Shown in pieces: positions 33,801-39,721 of a stretch of DNA of 64,000 nucleotides. How positions within the stretch are numbered: position 1 is the stretch's first letter; every line of letters begins with the position of its first letter. The position numbers and the translations under genes are program-made. A model generated the notes under the pieces. The model saw only the letters and a list, made by a program, of their open reading frames with translations. It made no database searches and had not been told where the DNA came from. Origin of the DNA: Acanthopleura granulata (Eukaryota; Mollusca; Polyplacophora; Chitonida; Chitonidae); contig JABBOT010000016.1 of NCBI GenBank assembly GCA_016165875.1, positions 7,312,598-7,376,597 on the forward strand, written 5' to 3'.

Positions 33801-35292
33801 ATTGCCTTATTCATGTAATCCCATTTTTTCTCTCCAGCCTGAAAATTTGATGGTGGATCTAGGGGGGATAACTCCGTCTGTCAAACTGGTGGATTTTGGA
33901 GACGCCAGACATATATATAACAATTATTACGTCCATCCCATGGTGGGAAGCCCTGAGTTCATGTCCCCGGAGATGGTGAAGGGCACTCCCGTTGGACTTC
34001 TCACAGACATATGGTAAGGAACACTTAACACATGGCCTTGTCTTGTAATCACAAGGACAAAATCAGGAGTGGATTCAAACCCAGCTTTGGACAGGGCATT
34101 TGTGGATTCTCAGACTCACACTGCGAGAGGAGTGGGTGCAGTTCCTGGGTGGGCCATACCAAAGACTTTTAAAGTAGTACTTGGTGGGGCCTCACTTGGC
34201 TTTAGCTTTTAGAGTTAAGAGCAAGGAGACAGGGCTGCTTGTCCCAGTGTAAGTATAATGTGACTGGGTGGGGTGTCATGACTGGTGTCTTCAGTATGAT
34301 GTTCCAGTGGCAGCACATTGGTGCAGCAAGGACTCGCCTTGCCACAAGGCAGCACAGTATATGCACATACCAAGGTCATGTGATTGAAAAATTGTTAAGT
34401 ACGATGTAAAAGCCAAGTATACACACATACAACTGCTCTCACTGTGAGTATGGTGTAAAAAAACCAATGAAGTAAATAAATAAATGAGAAATGTAAAGAT
34501 TATTGTACTCCCTGAACGACAGTGTTTCTCCTCATTAAATCATATGAAATGAACTTAACAACCCAATCACCCAATTAAATTCCTCTTCTTCATACGACAG
34601 ATCTTAGTGGGACTGAGTGCAAAAGGGTACGTTTCTGGGGGGGGTTTTCTCAGTTTTGGGGTAAAGACCTCCTTTTCTGTCACCACGATCATAGGTGTAC
34701 AGCTGTACATCATGTATCAATCAAGCCATCAATTCACCAATCAATGAGTCCATCAATCAATCACTCAATCAAACTGTCTGTTCCCACACCAGGAGTGTAG
34801 GAGTGCTACTGTACGTCATGCTGAGCGGTGTTTCCCCTTTCCTGGACGAGAGCCTGGAGGAAACCTGCTCCAACATTCTACGATCTGACTACTGTTTCCC
34901 AGAGGAGTATTTCATGAAGGTTTCTCAGGAGGCCAAGGATCTGATCGCCAGCATGCTTGTAGATGACCTGAGGTAAGCAGTTATCAAAAGTAAGTACAGT
35001 GTTCTATCTAGATCTGTAGTGAGCCGATAGTTTGTTTTAGTAGATGCAGCCTGATCTTTGATCAGCTACATTTCAGAAGGGTGTGTGCATAAAAGAATTT
35101 TCCATACGTGAATTTGTTGATGTTGTTTTTGTTGCCAGCAAACGACCGACTGCTCAGTCATTGCTGGGTGTTGATTGGGTGAAGCGAGGACTAGCCGGGC
35201 ACCCTTCTGCAGCAAGAGCTCAACCTATATCCACAGCCAAACTGCTGGACTTCATAGAGAGGAGAAAGCATCAGGTCGTACAGGAGACGTGA
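599..35292 (+). CDS. trio: Trio/Kalirin-family RhoGEF-kinase, GEF2-to-kinase part (25 exons)
   Basis: Whole-gene entry; exons are listed separately. The joined exons give 1,279 aa: N-terminal leader 1-107, DH2 about 108-292, PH2 about 293-414, Ser-rich linker 415-652, SH3 653-724, basic linker 725-764, Ig 765-868, FN3 869-968 and kinase about 969-1279. This order matches the C-terminal half of vertebrate TRIO and KALRN. In that family the second DH-PH exchanges GDP for GTP on RhoA, acting at the membrane and cytoskeleton in axon guidance and synapse shape; the kinase belongs to the CaMK/DAPK-like group. All 24 junctions use GT-AG and preserve phase, and the total is divisible by three. The N-terminal half (Sec14, spectrin repeats, DH1-PH1, SH3-1) would lie left of the window. 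Whether to call it Trio or Kalirin is arbitrary, because the two vertebrate genes arose from one invertebrate gene. Family assignment is near certain; exact isoform structure is inferred. Confidence 0.95.
827..6355 (+). other. Large intron 1 (5.5 kb)
   Basis: Apart from the 45-bp minisatellite at 3,694-3,873 I see AT-rich unique sequence with short T-runs. There is no convincing exon and no recognisable transposon. If a full-length Trio transcript exists, the exon upstream of 6,356 must lie outside the window or be hidden here. Confidence 0.6.
3694..3873. repeat. 45-bp minisatellite, 4 copies
   Basis: Four tandem 45-bp units start at 3,694, 3,739, 3,784 and 3,829, each with 'caagcacctgttgtat' and 'ctggggcacgtaatat'. 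The period is a multiple of three, so open frames with a 15-residue period appear on both strands. They are a by-product of the repeat and not genes. Confidence 0.95.
6356..6450 (+). CDS. trio: Trio exon 2: acidic linker before DH2 (aa 77-107)
   Basis: Acceptor 'ttgtcag' and donor 'gtaagc'; phase 0 in, phase 2 out. It encodes a Gln/Ser/Glu-rich stretch ending in [16 protein letters not shown], which leads directly into the first DH helix. It matches the position of the short linker ahead of DH2 in vertebrate Trio and Kalirin. Confidence 0.9.
7064..7130 (+). CDS. trio: Trio exon 3: DH2 start, CR1 helix
   Basis: It encodes [22 protein letters not shown]. This is the DH conserved region 1 pattern (xELxxTExxYVxDL) that contacts Rho switch I through its invariant Glu. 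Donor 'gtgagt', phase 0 out. Confidence 0.96.
7225..7410 (+). repeat. Family-1 tRNA-derived SINE, intronic
   Basis: Diverged SINE body: 'aaggtcc' block, 'ctgcccggtttcctccc' block, 'gtaatggtggctg', then the conserved end 'aaaatgccaataaataaa'. The tRNA-like head is missing or decayed. Plus orientation. Confidence 0.85.
7681..7784 (+). CDS. trio: Trio exon 4: DH2 helices
   Basis: It encodes a stretch containing [23 protein letters not shown]. The segment '[17 protein letters not shown]' is highly characteristic of Trio/Kalirin DH2. Acceptor 'ttttttcag', donor 'gtaagt', phase 2 out. Confidence 0.97.
7918..7985. repeat. Possible tRNA-like SINE head fragment
   Basis: 'tggctcagatgggtaaagta' resembles a tRNA A-box head as seen in the family-1 SINE (compare 'tggctcagtcggttagtgcg' at 59,409). 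The body is not evident, so this is a weak call. Confidence 0.3.
8273..8329. repeat. 19-bp tandem repeat, 3 identical copies
   Basis: Three perfect copies of 'ttggcacacatcgccatgg' lie head to tail, with a diverged half copy just upstream. Intronic. Confidence 0.95.
8561..8630 (+). CDS. trio: Trio exon 5: DH2 middle
   Basis: It encodes [23 protein letters not shown], the DH2 helix that precedes 'ERxLxxYVxYCxNKP'. Acceptor 'gttaacag', donor 'gtaagt', phase 0 out. Confidence 0.95.
8868..8957 (+). CDS. trio: Trio exon 6: DH2 CR2 region
   Basis: It encodes [18 protein letters not shown] followed by [12 protein letters not shown]. 'YCxNKPxSExIVAE' is diagnostic for the Trio/Kalirin second DH domain. 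Acceptor 'gtttcag', donor 'gtgagt', phase 0 on both sides. Confidence 0.97.
9388..9480 (+). CDS. trio: Trio exon 7: DH2 CR3, the catalytic core helix
   Basis: It encodes [20 protein letters not shown] and then [11 protein letters not shown]. 'LLIKPxQRIxKYxLLLK' is the strongest DH-domain signature and forms the helix that contacts switch II of the GTPase. All key residues are intact, so exchange activity is expected. Phase 0 on both sides. Confidence 0.98.
9954..10082 (+). CDS. trio: Trio exon 8: end of DH2
   Basis: It encodes [20 protein letters not shown] and then [23 protein letters not shown]. 'MCxVPKxxNDMMNxGRLQGF' matches the last DH2 helix and the DH-PH junction of this family. Donor 'gtgagt', phase 0. 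Confidence 0.97.
10354..10389 (+). CDS. trio: Trio exon 9: PH2 start, a 12-codon micro-exon
   Basis: It encodes [12 protein letters not shown], matching the first PH2 strand ('GxLTAQGKLLxQ') of Trio/Kalirin. It has a strong T-rich acceptor and donor 'gtaggt'. Its 36 nt keep phase 0, so skipping it would remove one PH strand without a frameshift. Confidence 0.95.
10559..10910. repeat. Degenerate 18-19 bp minisatellite
   Basis: About 18 imperfect units of 'gctgaaacattcttgaata' lie in the intron between the two PH2 exons, ending about 100 bp before the next exon. Confidence 0.9.
11013..11171 (+). CDS. trio: Trio exon 10: PH2 strands
   Basis: It encodes [20 protein letters not shown], then [12 protein letters not shown] and GYIYKNSIK. 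'RERRxFLFEQIxIFSE' and 'PGYxxKxSIK' are typical of PH domains paired with DH2 in this family. Phase 0 on both sides. Confidence 0.97.
11569..11740 (+). CDS. trio: Trio exon 11: end of PH2 with its C-terminal helix
   Basis: It encodes [20 protein letters not shown], then [20 protein letters not shown] and [12 protein letters not shown]. The invariant PH Trp is present in KATWVSHI. Acceptor 'ctgccag', donor 'gtatga', phase 1 out. The open frame continues past both splice sites, but that extension is intron. Confidence 0.96.
12074..12119 (+). CDS. trio: Trio exon 12: post-PH linker
   Basis: It encodes [15 protein letters not shown]. The family has 'ALQSPIEYQ(R/K)KE' at this exact place, directly after PH2. 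Acceptor 'tgtttcag', donor 'gtaagt', phase 2 out. Confidence 0.95.
12440..12660 (+). repeat. Family-1 SINE, near full length, diverged
   Basis: The head contains a B-box-like 'gagttcaaatcc', followed by 'ctcatgctgacttcctctct', the 'gggaaggtc' and 'ctgcagatggtca' blocks, and a decayed tail. Plus orientation, intronic. Confidence 0.85.
12792..13458 (+). CDS. trio: Trio exon 13: long Ser-rich linker (aa 430-652)
   Basis: This 667-nt exon encodes a disordered, Ser/Thr/Pro-rich stretch between PH2 and SH3, with repeated RK-S/T phospho-site-like motifs such as [18 protein letters not shown] and [10 protein letters not shown]. Entry is in phase 2 from 'cgtgcag'; exit is a 'gtaagt' donor in phase 0. 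No fold is expected; phosphorylation and partner binding are plausible. Reading through the donor adds seven codons and then a stop (ends 13,479), which would truncate the protein before SH3, Ig, FN3 and kinase. Confidence 0.93.
14389..14443. repeat. 21-bp tandem repeat, about 2.6 copies
   Basis: Unit 'ccacattgccatccttctta'; intronic. Confidence 0.85.
14859..14934. repeat. 24-25 bp tandem repeat, 3 copies
   Basis: Units of 'atgtatttgtggtagac' plus 'ctaagc' or 'ttaagc', the third more diverged. Confidence 0.85.
16690..16695 (+). terminator. Candidate intronic poly(A) signal
   Basis: AATAAA is followed within about 30 bases by a U-rich tract ('ttttatttttttcttcg'). It would serve a short isoform that retains the intron after exon 13. 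The hexamer is common in AT-rich DNA, so this is only a candidate. Confidence 0.25.
16979..17155. repeat. Older dispersed repeat, copy 1
   Basis: It shares blocks in the same order with 22,615-22,980: 'aatttatgc.tgcagt', 'gccgaaaatga', 'acacccca' and 'cggtggttga'. The element type is unknown. Confidence 0.5.
18541..18616. repeat. Compound short tandem repeat
   Basis: Alternating units of 'gactggtgcaagtcga' and 'gacaagtcga' arranged in blocks. Confidence 0.9.
20640..22390. repeat. 1.7-kb minisatellite with higher-order structure
   Basis: About 50 units of 28-34 bp are built on 'cttgtcttgtcacag' plus 'ttgttcatcatggttag' or a 'ttcatctcag' ending. A 190-bp block is duplicated almost exactly (for example 21,421 and 21,611 start the same run of variants), and a 153-bp duplication is visible at 21,236 and 21,389. 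Long open frames rich in SLSCHSCSS are repeat artefacts, since all three frames stay open. Confidence 0.97.
22615..22980. repeat. Older dispersed repeat, copy 2, split by a SINE
   Basis: The left part (22,615-22,689) and right part (22,877-22,980) match 16,979-17,155 in order, with a family-1 SINE between them. Confidence 0.5.
22690..22876 (+). repeat. Family-1 SINE, inserted in an older repeat
   Basis: Well-preserved body: 'ctggcttcctctccggccgt', 'gggaaggtctgccagcaa', 'cctcccacaataatgctgg', 'gtgaaatattcttgagtacg', then an (aaat)n tail. The tRNA head is truncated. Confidence 0.95.
23720..23937 (+). CDS. trio: Trio exon 14: second SH3 domain (aa 653-724)
   Basis: It encodes [20 protein letters not shown], then [33 protein letters not shown] and HVIG. 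'EGWVPG', the acidic '[11 protein letters not shown]' loop and '[10 protein letters not shown]' identify the second SH3 of Trio/Kalirin. The usual ALYDY is CQVDF and the usual PxxY Tyr is absent, as in relatives, so binding of ordinary PxxP ligands may be weak. A 60-bp T-rich tract precedes the acceptor 'catcatag'. Phase 2 out. Confidence 0.96.
24483..24600 (+). CDS. trio: Trio exon 15: basic linker after SH3
   Basis: It encodes [20 protein letters not shown] followed by [19 protein letters not shown]. It is Lys/Arg-rich with RRSKT and RNS phospho-site-like motifs, matching the short basic linker between SH3-2 and Ig. Acceptor 'aactccag', donor 'gtgagt', phase 0 out. Confidence 0.9.
25019..25157. 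repeat. 13-bp minisatellite, about 10 copies
   Basis: Unit 'agctggcccaaat' with C/G substitutions (cacat, cagat). It lies in the intron before the Ig exon. Confidence 0.95.
25324..25539 (+). CDS. trio: Trio exon 16: Ig domain, first half (aa 765-836)
   Basis: It encodes [20 protein letters not shown], then [20 protein letters not shown]. The I-set Ig core is present: Cys797 (FTC), 'CGRPRPxxTW' with Trp809, and 'DDGVFSLH'. Acceptor 'cacgcag', donor 'gtgagt', phase 0. The cytoplasmic Ig probably packs beside FN3 as a spacer to the kinase. Confidence 0.96.
25748..25865 (+). repeat. Family-1 SINE, 3' part only
   Basis: 'ctcccaccataatgctggcc', 'ataagcgaaatgttcttcag', 'aaaactccaatcaaatt' and an A/T-rich tail. 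Confidence 0.9.
26028..26124 (+). CDS. trio: Trio exon 17: Ig domain, second half (aa 837-868)
   Basis: It encodes [20 protein letters not shown] and [12 protein letters not shown]. '[16 protein letters not shown]' is the Ig C-terminal signature, with Cys850 pairing with Cys797. It starts after a (tctg)n-rich polypyrimidine tract ending 'ctgtcag'. Donor 'gtaaga', phase 1 out. Confidence 0.97.
26166..26375 (+). repeat. Family-1 SINE, 5'-truncated with internal disruption
   Basis: 'gggaaggcctgcca', 'cctgcaggtggtcacgggtt', 'ggtttcctcccacca', an interrupted middle, then 'cggcgtaaaacaccaataaa'. Confidence 0.9.
26560..26655 (+). repeat. Family-1 SINE remnant
   Basis: Diverged 3' part: 'tctccagtttcctgcag', 'aaaaaattcttgaaac', 'aatgaataaa'. 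Confidence 0.5.
26720..26990 (-). repeat. Family-1 SINE, full length, minus orientation
   Basis: Read on the minus strand it begins with a tRNA-like head ('gggtcagtcggttagcgcac'), has a B-box-like 'gagttcaagtcc', then the body, and ends with 'caaataaataaataa'. This is one of the best copies for deriving a consensus. Confidence 0.96.
27076..27207 (+). CDS. trio: Trio exon 18: FN3 domain, first half
   Basis: It encodes [20 protein letters not shown], then [20 protein letters not shown]. 'P..P.I......V.LxWxPP....I.GYTVE' is the standard FN3 N-terminal pattern with its core Trp. Acceptor 'ttcttcag', donor 'gtgagt', phase 1 in and out. Confidence 0.96.
27575..27772 (+). repeat. Family-1 SINE, diverged, head present
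   Basis: 'gttagcatgctagtgcagtg' head, 'gctgtgagttcaagtgcat' B-box region, 'ctggcttcctctccggccgt', then a shortened body and tail. Confidence 0.9.
27853..28020 (+). CDS. trio: Trio exon 19: FN3 domain, second half
   Basis: It encodes a run containing [20 protein letters not shown], then [20 protein letters not shown]. 'IEDLxPGxxFxFRVSAxNxxGxSxPS' is the FN3 C-terminal signature and matches Kalirin/Trio closely. GC-rich relative to the introns. Acceptor 'gccaccag', donor 'gtaagg', phase 1 out. Confidence 0.97.
28786..28870 (+). CDS. trio: Trio exon 20: lead-in to kinase, start of the P-loop
   Basis: It encodes [20 protein letters not shown] and YTEVGEIS, with the last codon split. 'W...Y...Y.E..EI' matches the family's lead into the kinase glycine loop. 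The loop reads E-I-S-R-G-R-F across the junction, so the first P-loop glycine position is Ser. Acceptor 'gaacag', donor 'gtgaga', phase 2 out. Confidence 0.93.
29018..29178 (-). repeat. Family-1 SINE, minus orientation, head truncated
   Basis: 'ttatttatttatttgattgg' tail, 'gtgttttacaccgtattcaa', 'cattatggtggtaggaaacc', 'gcagaccttcccacgtac'. Confidence 0.95.
29193..29375. repeat. 18-bp minisatellite, about 8 copies
   Basis: Unit 'ctgtaaccttcagtcagt' (or 'caat'), beginning directly next to the end of the preceding SINE. Confidence 0.93.
29427..29705 (-). repeat. Family-1 SINE, minus orientation, near full length
   Basis: A tail of (ttta)n is followed by 'gattggtgttttacgctgta'; the body carries a deletion, and the far end carries the tRNA-like head ('gcgctagcatgctaacc'). 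Confidence 0.93.
29790..29990 (+). CDS. trio: Trio exon 21: kinase N-lobe (aa 997-1063)
   Basis: It encodes [20 protein letters not shown], then [36 protein letters not shown] and QIIILEL. The ATP-anchoring Lys is Lys1018 in DVAAK, the C-helix Glu lies in the SEAVETEF segment, and the hinge lead is IIILEL. 'GRFSVVK(K/Q)C' is typical of the Trio kinase. Acceptor 'tttttgcag', donor 'gtaagt', phase 2 out. Confidence 0.97.
30008..30207 (+). repeat. Family-1 SINE, diverged, plus orientation
   Basis: 'gtggtcgctctgagttta', 'ctcatgctggcttcctctcc', 'gggaaggtctgccagcaacc', 'aaatattcttgagtacagcg', (aaat)n tail. Confidence 0.95.
30606..31075. repeat. 47-bp minisatellite, exactly 10 copies
   Basis: Unit starts 'gtaaccttcagtaccacaga' and ends 'acgtcagagcctgtt'. 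Ten head-to-tail copies with no length change (470 bp). Variants differ mainly at 'aacctt/aacatt' and 'tccttg/tccgtg', suggesting recent expansion. Confidence 0.98.
31897..32010 (+). promoter_or_regulatory. Cluster of CRE octamers in a kinase intron
   Basis: Three perfect palindromic TGACGTCA octamers lie at 31,926-31,933, 31,983-31,990 and 32,003-32,010. TGACGT at 31,897-31,902 and CGTCA half sites near 31,953 and 31,970 add to the cluster. TGACGTCA is the cAMP response element bound by CREB/ATF-type bZIP proteins. It sits about 320 bp upstream of exon 22. An intronic enhancer or cryptic promoter is inferred. Confidence 0.5.
32334..32472 (+). CDS. trio: Trio exon 22: kinase hinge to catalytic loop (aa 1064-1110)
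   Basis: It encodes [20 protein letters not shown], then [20 protein letters not shown] and AHLDVK. The catalytic loop is HLDVK with Asp1108 as the base. HLD in place of HRD is normal for Trio/Kalirin and other non-RD-like CaMK relatives. The exon ends at AAG|gtgagt, phase 0. Its last 62 bases and the first eight intron bases are copied in tandem just downstream. Confidence 0.97.
32411..32893. repeat. 70-bp tandem array copying the exon end and its splice donor, 7 copies
   Basis: Copy 1 (32,411-32,480) spans the last 62 coding bases of exon 22 plus 'gtgagtcc'. Copies 2-6 start at 32,481, 32,551, 32,621, 32,691 and 32,761; copy 7 starts at 32,831 and has a 1-bp deletion. Copies 1-6 all keep AAG|gtgagtcc, with donors at 32,473, 32,543, 32,613, 32,683, 32,753 and 32,823; copy 7 reads AAG|gtggtt. 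Copies 2-4 share 'attcgtgg' and 5-6 share 'agaggtgg', which records the order of duplication. Reading past the first donor meets TAG at 32,518-32,520. Confidence 0.98.
33838..34013 (+). CDS. trio: Trio exon 23: activation loop (aa 1111-1168)
   Basis: It encodes [20 protein letters not shown], then [20 protein letters not shown] and [19 protein letters not shown] (Trp split). DFG is present with Asp1129 binding Mg; '[11 protein letters not shown]' is the P+1/APE region, where SPE replaces APE. Acceptor 'ctctccag', donor 'gtaagg', phase 2 out. Confidence 0.97.
34014..34792 (+). other. Intron with SINE-like scraps and an (atca)-rich stretch
   Basis: Weak SINE-tail resemblances lie near 34,375-34,490 ('gtacgatgtaaaagcc', 'gtatggtgtaaa...aataaataaat'). 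An irregular (atca)n stretch at 34,716-34,783 abuts the next acceptor. Nothing else is recognised. Confidence 0.5.
34793..34972 (+). CDS. trio: Trio exon 24: kinase C-lobe (aa 1169-1228)
   Basis: It encodes [20 protein letters not shown], then [20 protein letters not shown] and [16 protein letters not shown]. '[26 protein letters not shown]' is nearly identical to vertebrate Trio/Kalirin. Acceptor 'cacaccag', donor 'gtaagc', phase 2 out. Confidence 0.98.
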
Positions 35293-35328
35293 TTTTTCAT
35301 TGGACAACACATCCCAGCTGTTTGATTG
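35139..35328 (+). CDS. trio: Trio exon 25: end of kinase and stop codon (TGA 35,290-35,292)
   Basis: It encodes [20 protein letters not shown], then [20 protein letters not shown] and T, then stop. 'KRPTAxxxLxxxW' and '[11 protein letters not shown]' are the C-terminal kinase signatures of the family. The protein ends five residues after RRKHQ, so it lacks the longer tail of vertebrate members. A 36-nt UTR piece follows, ending at donor 'gtaggt' (35,329); that is too close to the stop to trigger classical exon-junction NMD. Coding part 35,139-35,292. Confidence 0.96.
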
Positions 35329-35495
35329 GTAGGTATTTTTGATTTCTTGTATTTATTTATTTGATTTGGTGTTTTCTGAATTTTATTCTGGAGAATTTTA
35401 TTTACACCACCATGGTCAGGTTTGTGGAGGGTAGGGAGCCAGAATCTTGGTGTTGGGTGTTGGGGAGAGAGAGCAGAGTTCAGGAGGTGGTGGGT

Positions 35496-35648
35496 GGGTA
35501 GTTGGAAGCAGCCCATTTAGTAGGTTTGGGTAGTTGGAAGCAGCCCATTTAGTAGGTTTGGGTAGTTGGAAGCAGCCCATTTAGTAGGTTTGGGTAGTTG
35601 GAAGCAGCCCATTTAGTAGGTTTGGGTAGTTGGAAGCAACTCATTTAG
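35496..35648. repeat. 32-bp minisatellite, about 4.7 copies
   Basis: Units start at 35,496, 35,528, 35,560, 35,592 and 35,624 ('gggtagttggaagcagccca' + 'tttagtaggttt'). It lies in the 3' UTR intron. Confidence 0.97.
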
Positions 35649-35837
35649 TCACCTGACAAACCTCCCGACCAAAGGCTAACAAGGAGCCATCAAGAGCCTC
35701 GTCAAGCCCTAGTTGTCTTCAGGTGCCTTGTAGAAGTCCTAACCTTATAATGGTATTTTGCGCGCTGGAAACAGTTAAGAAACATGTATAGAACAGCCAG
35801 ATACATATGTGTACCTCTTGCATTCGTCTGCTCATTT

Positions 35838-36066
35838 GGGGCCTCCGTGACGCAGGAGCCTCTCGCCAAAGCGGTCACTGTGAGTTCAAGCTCAGCTCAT
35901 ACTTGGCTTCGTCTCCAGCAAGGCATGCTGAAGGTGTGGCGCCAACTTGTGAATGGTTAGTGGGTTTTCTAAATGCTGTGCCTGGTTTCCGCCATGATTC
36001 TGGCCGCTGTTGTGTAAGTGAAATATATCTCAAGTACTTTGTAAAACACCAATAAAGTAAATAAAT
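35838..36066 (+). repeat. Family-1 SINE, full length, diverged
   Basis: Head 'ggggcctccgtgacgcagga', 'gtgagttcaagctc' B-box region, body, 'gtaaaacaccaataaagtaa' tail. It lies in the 3' UTR intron. Confidence 0.92.
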
Positions 36067-36169
36067 GAATCATTTGCTGATTTAACGGACAATCCATTGA
36101 TGTGCATCTTCTTGTTCGTGTATTAAATTGTTTCAAGGAATAATTGCAGTGTGTGCTTTTTCCTTTCAG

Positions 36170-37940
36170 ATCTGCGAATGAAATCCAGGAAGCCCCTCAG
36201 TGAAAGCGAACGTCTGATCGAAAGCCATTCAGCAGAAACAACGGAGGGAAATTTTTGATTGGCGAATAAGAGTCGATCAGCCGTGACAGTTTAAGACCAT
36301 ATTTGGTTGGCTGAAACTGACCAAGCTGTGGGATTGTAACTAGTCAATTTTCTATACCATATCTGTGTGTAAGATAGTATTTATTTGACAACAGCTTGTC
36401 TTTGCTGCAAACTGTTTTAGGAGTTGCTAGTAACATTGAATGCATTTATCATATCTTTGGAAATTTGGGGACATATTTTGTGCATATATGGAATGTCATT
36501 ATTGGAGACGCATTTCGAATCTGCCAGTCCCTGCTAGCTAGCTAGCTTTTGGACATCTCATTGTGACGCTTGGTTGAAAGAGCAATATTTGTTCATCAAA
36601 TCCTAATATGAAAGCAAAACCTTCTTGGATAATGAACTGGCTTGTATTTATTTTGTACTTTACTTTTTTGTATGAGTTTTCGTGTAGGTGGCCACACGTA
36701 AGTTGACAAAGTGAGATAGTGGGCATTTCTGACCTCAGCGTGTAGTGTTCGAAATGCCTAATTTGGGATTGAAGGGAAGGGTGAGCTTAAGCCCCTTCCT
36801 TCCCTTGTGGCTGTATTGATCAGCAAGCCAAGAGTTCAGAGTTCACGATACCGAAGATTCTCCACCAACCACACCAGCCAAAAACTGCTTGTATTTTCGA
36901 GCTAACATTGTTGGGCAGTTCTTGTGCATATTATTTTTAGACTTCGGGCATGACTTTTTGATCACCAAAGAGGGAGAATGCGAAGAGAGATAAATGGTGT
37001 TTCTACACTGTTGAATGAATTTTACCATCATGCAAAATGTGATCTCCATTTTAAGTTTCCGTCGTAATGTTTCGTCCATGACTGTAGAATGTTTTATTTA
37101 GCAACAACAGTTGAAACGAGTATTGTTCCTGTTGATGATAAACCAGTAGATGTGGCCTTGAACTTTATTTGGCCTCATTTGTTGTTGTTGTTGTTGACAC
37201 TGGACGTAATGCTGATGACATATTGTCTGTTAATGTTGAAAAGATAATCTTAAATGTCAAAACTTTGTGTCATTGAAATATAAAACTTTGCAACCTACAC
37301 GAATCTGAGGTTGGTCAGTGATGTATTGAGCGATTCTTGAAAAAAAACTTATGTCAAACACTACATAAAGTGTAGTATTATCTTGTTTAAGCAAAACACA
37401 TTTACTTAAGCCAAAAACATAGGTAAGAAGATTCCCTGGTAAATACATCTTCAGCTCATCTGGACAACCAGCACCGCTAAAATGTCCAGTAACTTGTCCA
37501 TGTGATAATCGCATTTTACAATCACAACGTCTTCCGCCAGCAGCTGTAAGATGAACATTAACAAGCTGTGTGGTATTGACATCTGCACTCTAAACACGAA
37601 GTGATGAAATCACATAGGTTCAATCCACATTTGATAGAATCGTCTGTTGCCTAATGGGTTGAGAGGCTCTCGCGGGTTTCTTCCAGGCATTAAGATCGTT
37701 TCCTTCTTCCATGAACTTTTGCATGCTTTTGTTATAAGTCGAATACATTTGAGGACGTTGTTGAAAGCAAATAATGTGGATAAAACACGTAAATCCATGA
37801 AATGTGCAAAACTGTGACAAAATATAGCCGATGAATGGCTTCACGTAGCGCCTGTTATCTTTCAGGGCCTTTTTGTATAAAACTTTTTAGTGTTAGATAA
37901 CTGATTATTAAAAAAATAAACGAATAGACTTATAACTGTT
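36170..37940 (+). other. trio: Probable 3' UTR exon of trio
   Basis: Acceptor 'tcctttcag' at 36,161-36,169 follows the donor at 35,329. The stretch is repeat-poor, lacks long ORFs, and reaches an AATAAA at 37,915-37,920. The right edge is a guess from that hexamer. Confidence 0.5.
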
Positions 37941-39200
37941 TCCTTTCGGATGACATGTTTTGTGTATGTATTTTCTGACAATAAGTCAGCCATGACTTTA
38001 CCCAAAATCTCACTGTATACAGTAATGTCATGCCAAGTTCATGCCAAACGCTTTTGCACAAATATGTTCTACGTGTCACACCAGACCATTTTATTTTCTT
38101 TTTTATTGCTTTTAGTTTTTAATTTTTGTAGCGCAATTTTCAGTATTACTGAAGATTTCAGTATTACAAAGGACATGTAAGTCCAGAATTGCGAGAACTT
38201 GTACAAGATACGGGATGTCCGAGTGGTTTCTTCTAGTGTGGTTATAATATGAGGTGTTTTGGGGTTGTTGTTTTTTTTATTTTGGCTATTTTGGCAGATT
38301 TCTATATAAAAAATGGGGTTGGAATTGTAGAACTGAATTGTGTGTAGGGTTCACTGACATCGTACAGAAAGACCTGGACAGGGAGAAATTTGTGACATTA
38401 AACAAAGTTTACAAGAATCACTGTTTCGATATTCTGTAACAGTCAGTGAAATGACATCGATAAGCTCTTCAATAGAATTTCACGGCAGCAGAGTAACTGC
38501 CAAAGAGTTGTTTCAAACCTTCAACGCCGCTGTTAAACTTGTTAAATTCCCATTCCCTTTTTCTCTCGCGCGTCATCCCTCTGCCTCTTACCACGTCTTA
38601 TCCGTCCCCTCACCCTGCGCCTCATATTTCCCCTGTATACAAAGTAAACAGTTTTTTCGTACGTTTTCAGAGGGAAGATATCAGCCAGTGTTATAAGTTG
38701 CTGAGTAGTAGACATAAGCTATGTACGAATGCTCTTTGCTCACTTGGCAATATGATATTTCATATGTACATTTGAACCCTGGAACAAAACTCAATCTCGA
38801 ATTAGAATTTCTTCTAAATTCTAGTTGAACGCACATGTAGGCCTAATGAATTCGTATTTCAAATTCAGTCGAGAAGTCGTTTTAACGGATCCGGGCAAGT
38901 CGTACAATTCTGATAGGTAAAACATTTGATTGATAAGTGTGCGCGCGCATTGTTTGCCGTTTAGGACATGCGTACCGTGAGCAGTTTTTTCAGGAAGCGT
39001 TTCATTAAATTTCTTTCACAGTCGACTGAAACGAATTAATGTGACGTTTTAGACTATTCCAAAAAGACCATAAGTTATATACAGGTACGTCTACGTTCCC
39101 GTATTTGCCAATTTCTTCATGAAATTAAAAAAAAACATATAACGATGGCAAAAAAGAATTGATGTTATCTTATTTTTTTATCTCAGCACAATGAGGCGTT
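37941..39200. other. Intergenic, no feature recognised
   Basis: AT-rich unique sequence past the likely end of trio. Short ORFs here (for example 38,451-38,696) have no splice context and no recognisable domain. Confidence 0.5.
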
Positions 39201-39224
39201 CTTATTTATTATCAAACAAGTACC

Positions 39225-39345
39225 CTGGGGATGGTATAATGGCCATGTCTGGTTTTCTCCCACCATATAATGCTGTGACCGTCGTAAAGTTAAGTGAAAC
39301 ATTCTTGAATGCGAAGTGTAACAGCAATGAAATATATAAATACAT
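39225..39345 (+). repeat. Family-1 SINE remnant
   Basis: 'ggttttctcccaccatataa', 'gtgaaacattcttgaat', 'gtgtaacagcaatgaaat'. Confidence 0.75.
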
Positions 39346-39477
39346 ATTGGTCAGGTAAATTCTCATGTCAAACAGACTCTGATTCACTCACGACATCCAG
39401 TCTGCCATCGTATAAGTGAAAAAAATCTTACATTGTGTATTTGACGTTAAACAACAATTAATCAGATTCTGGTTTGG

Positions 39478-39712
39478 AGTAAAGGCCTTGCTCTCGCTGT
39501 ACCTTGCGCACAAAGGGATGTTGTCGCAGCAGATGAACCTTTTAACGATGAGGTTGCAAGTTCGATTCCAGCTCTTGCTGGTTCTGTTTTGTCTGAATAT
39601 AGGCAGGTTTTTGCCAGGTAGCTCTTGGCGTTTTGCTCCTGGCACTACGGTTTCTTGGTTTCTACGTATTACTGGAAACATTCTTGATTAAGATGTTAAA
39701 TTCCAATCAGTA
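39478..39712 (+). repeat. Diverged SINE with tRNA-like head
   Basis: The B-box-like 'ggttgcaagttcgattccag' is followed by 'ctcttgctggttctg' and a tail 'gttaaattccaatcag'. Family-1 relative with a decayed body. Confidence 0.65.
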
Positions 39713-39721
39713 ACCTAACTA

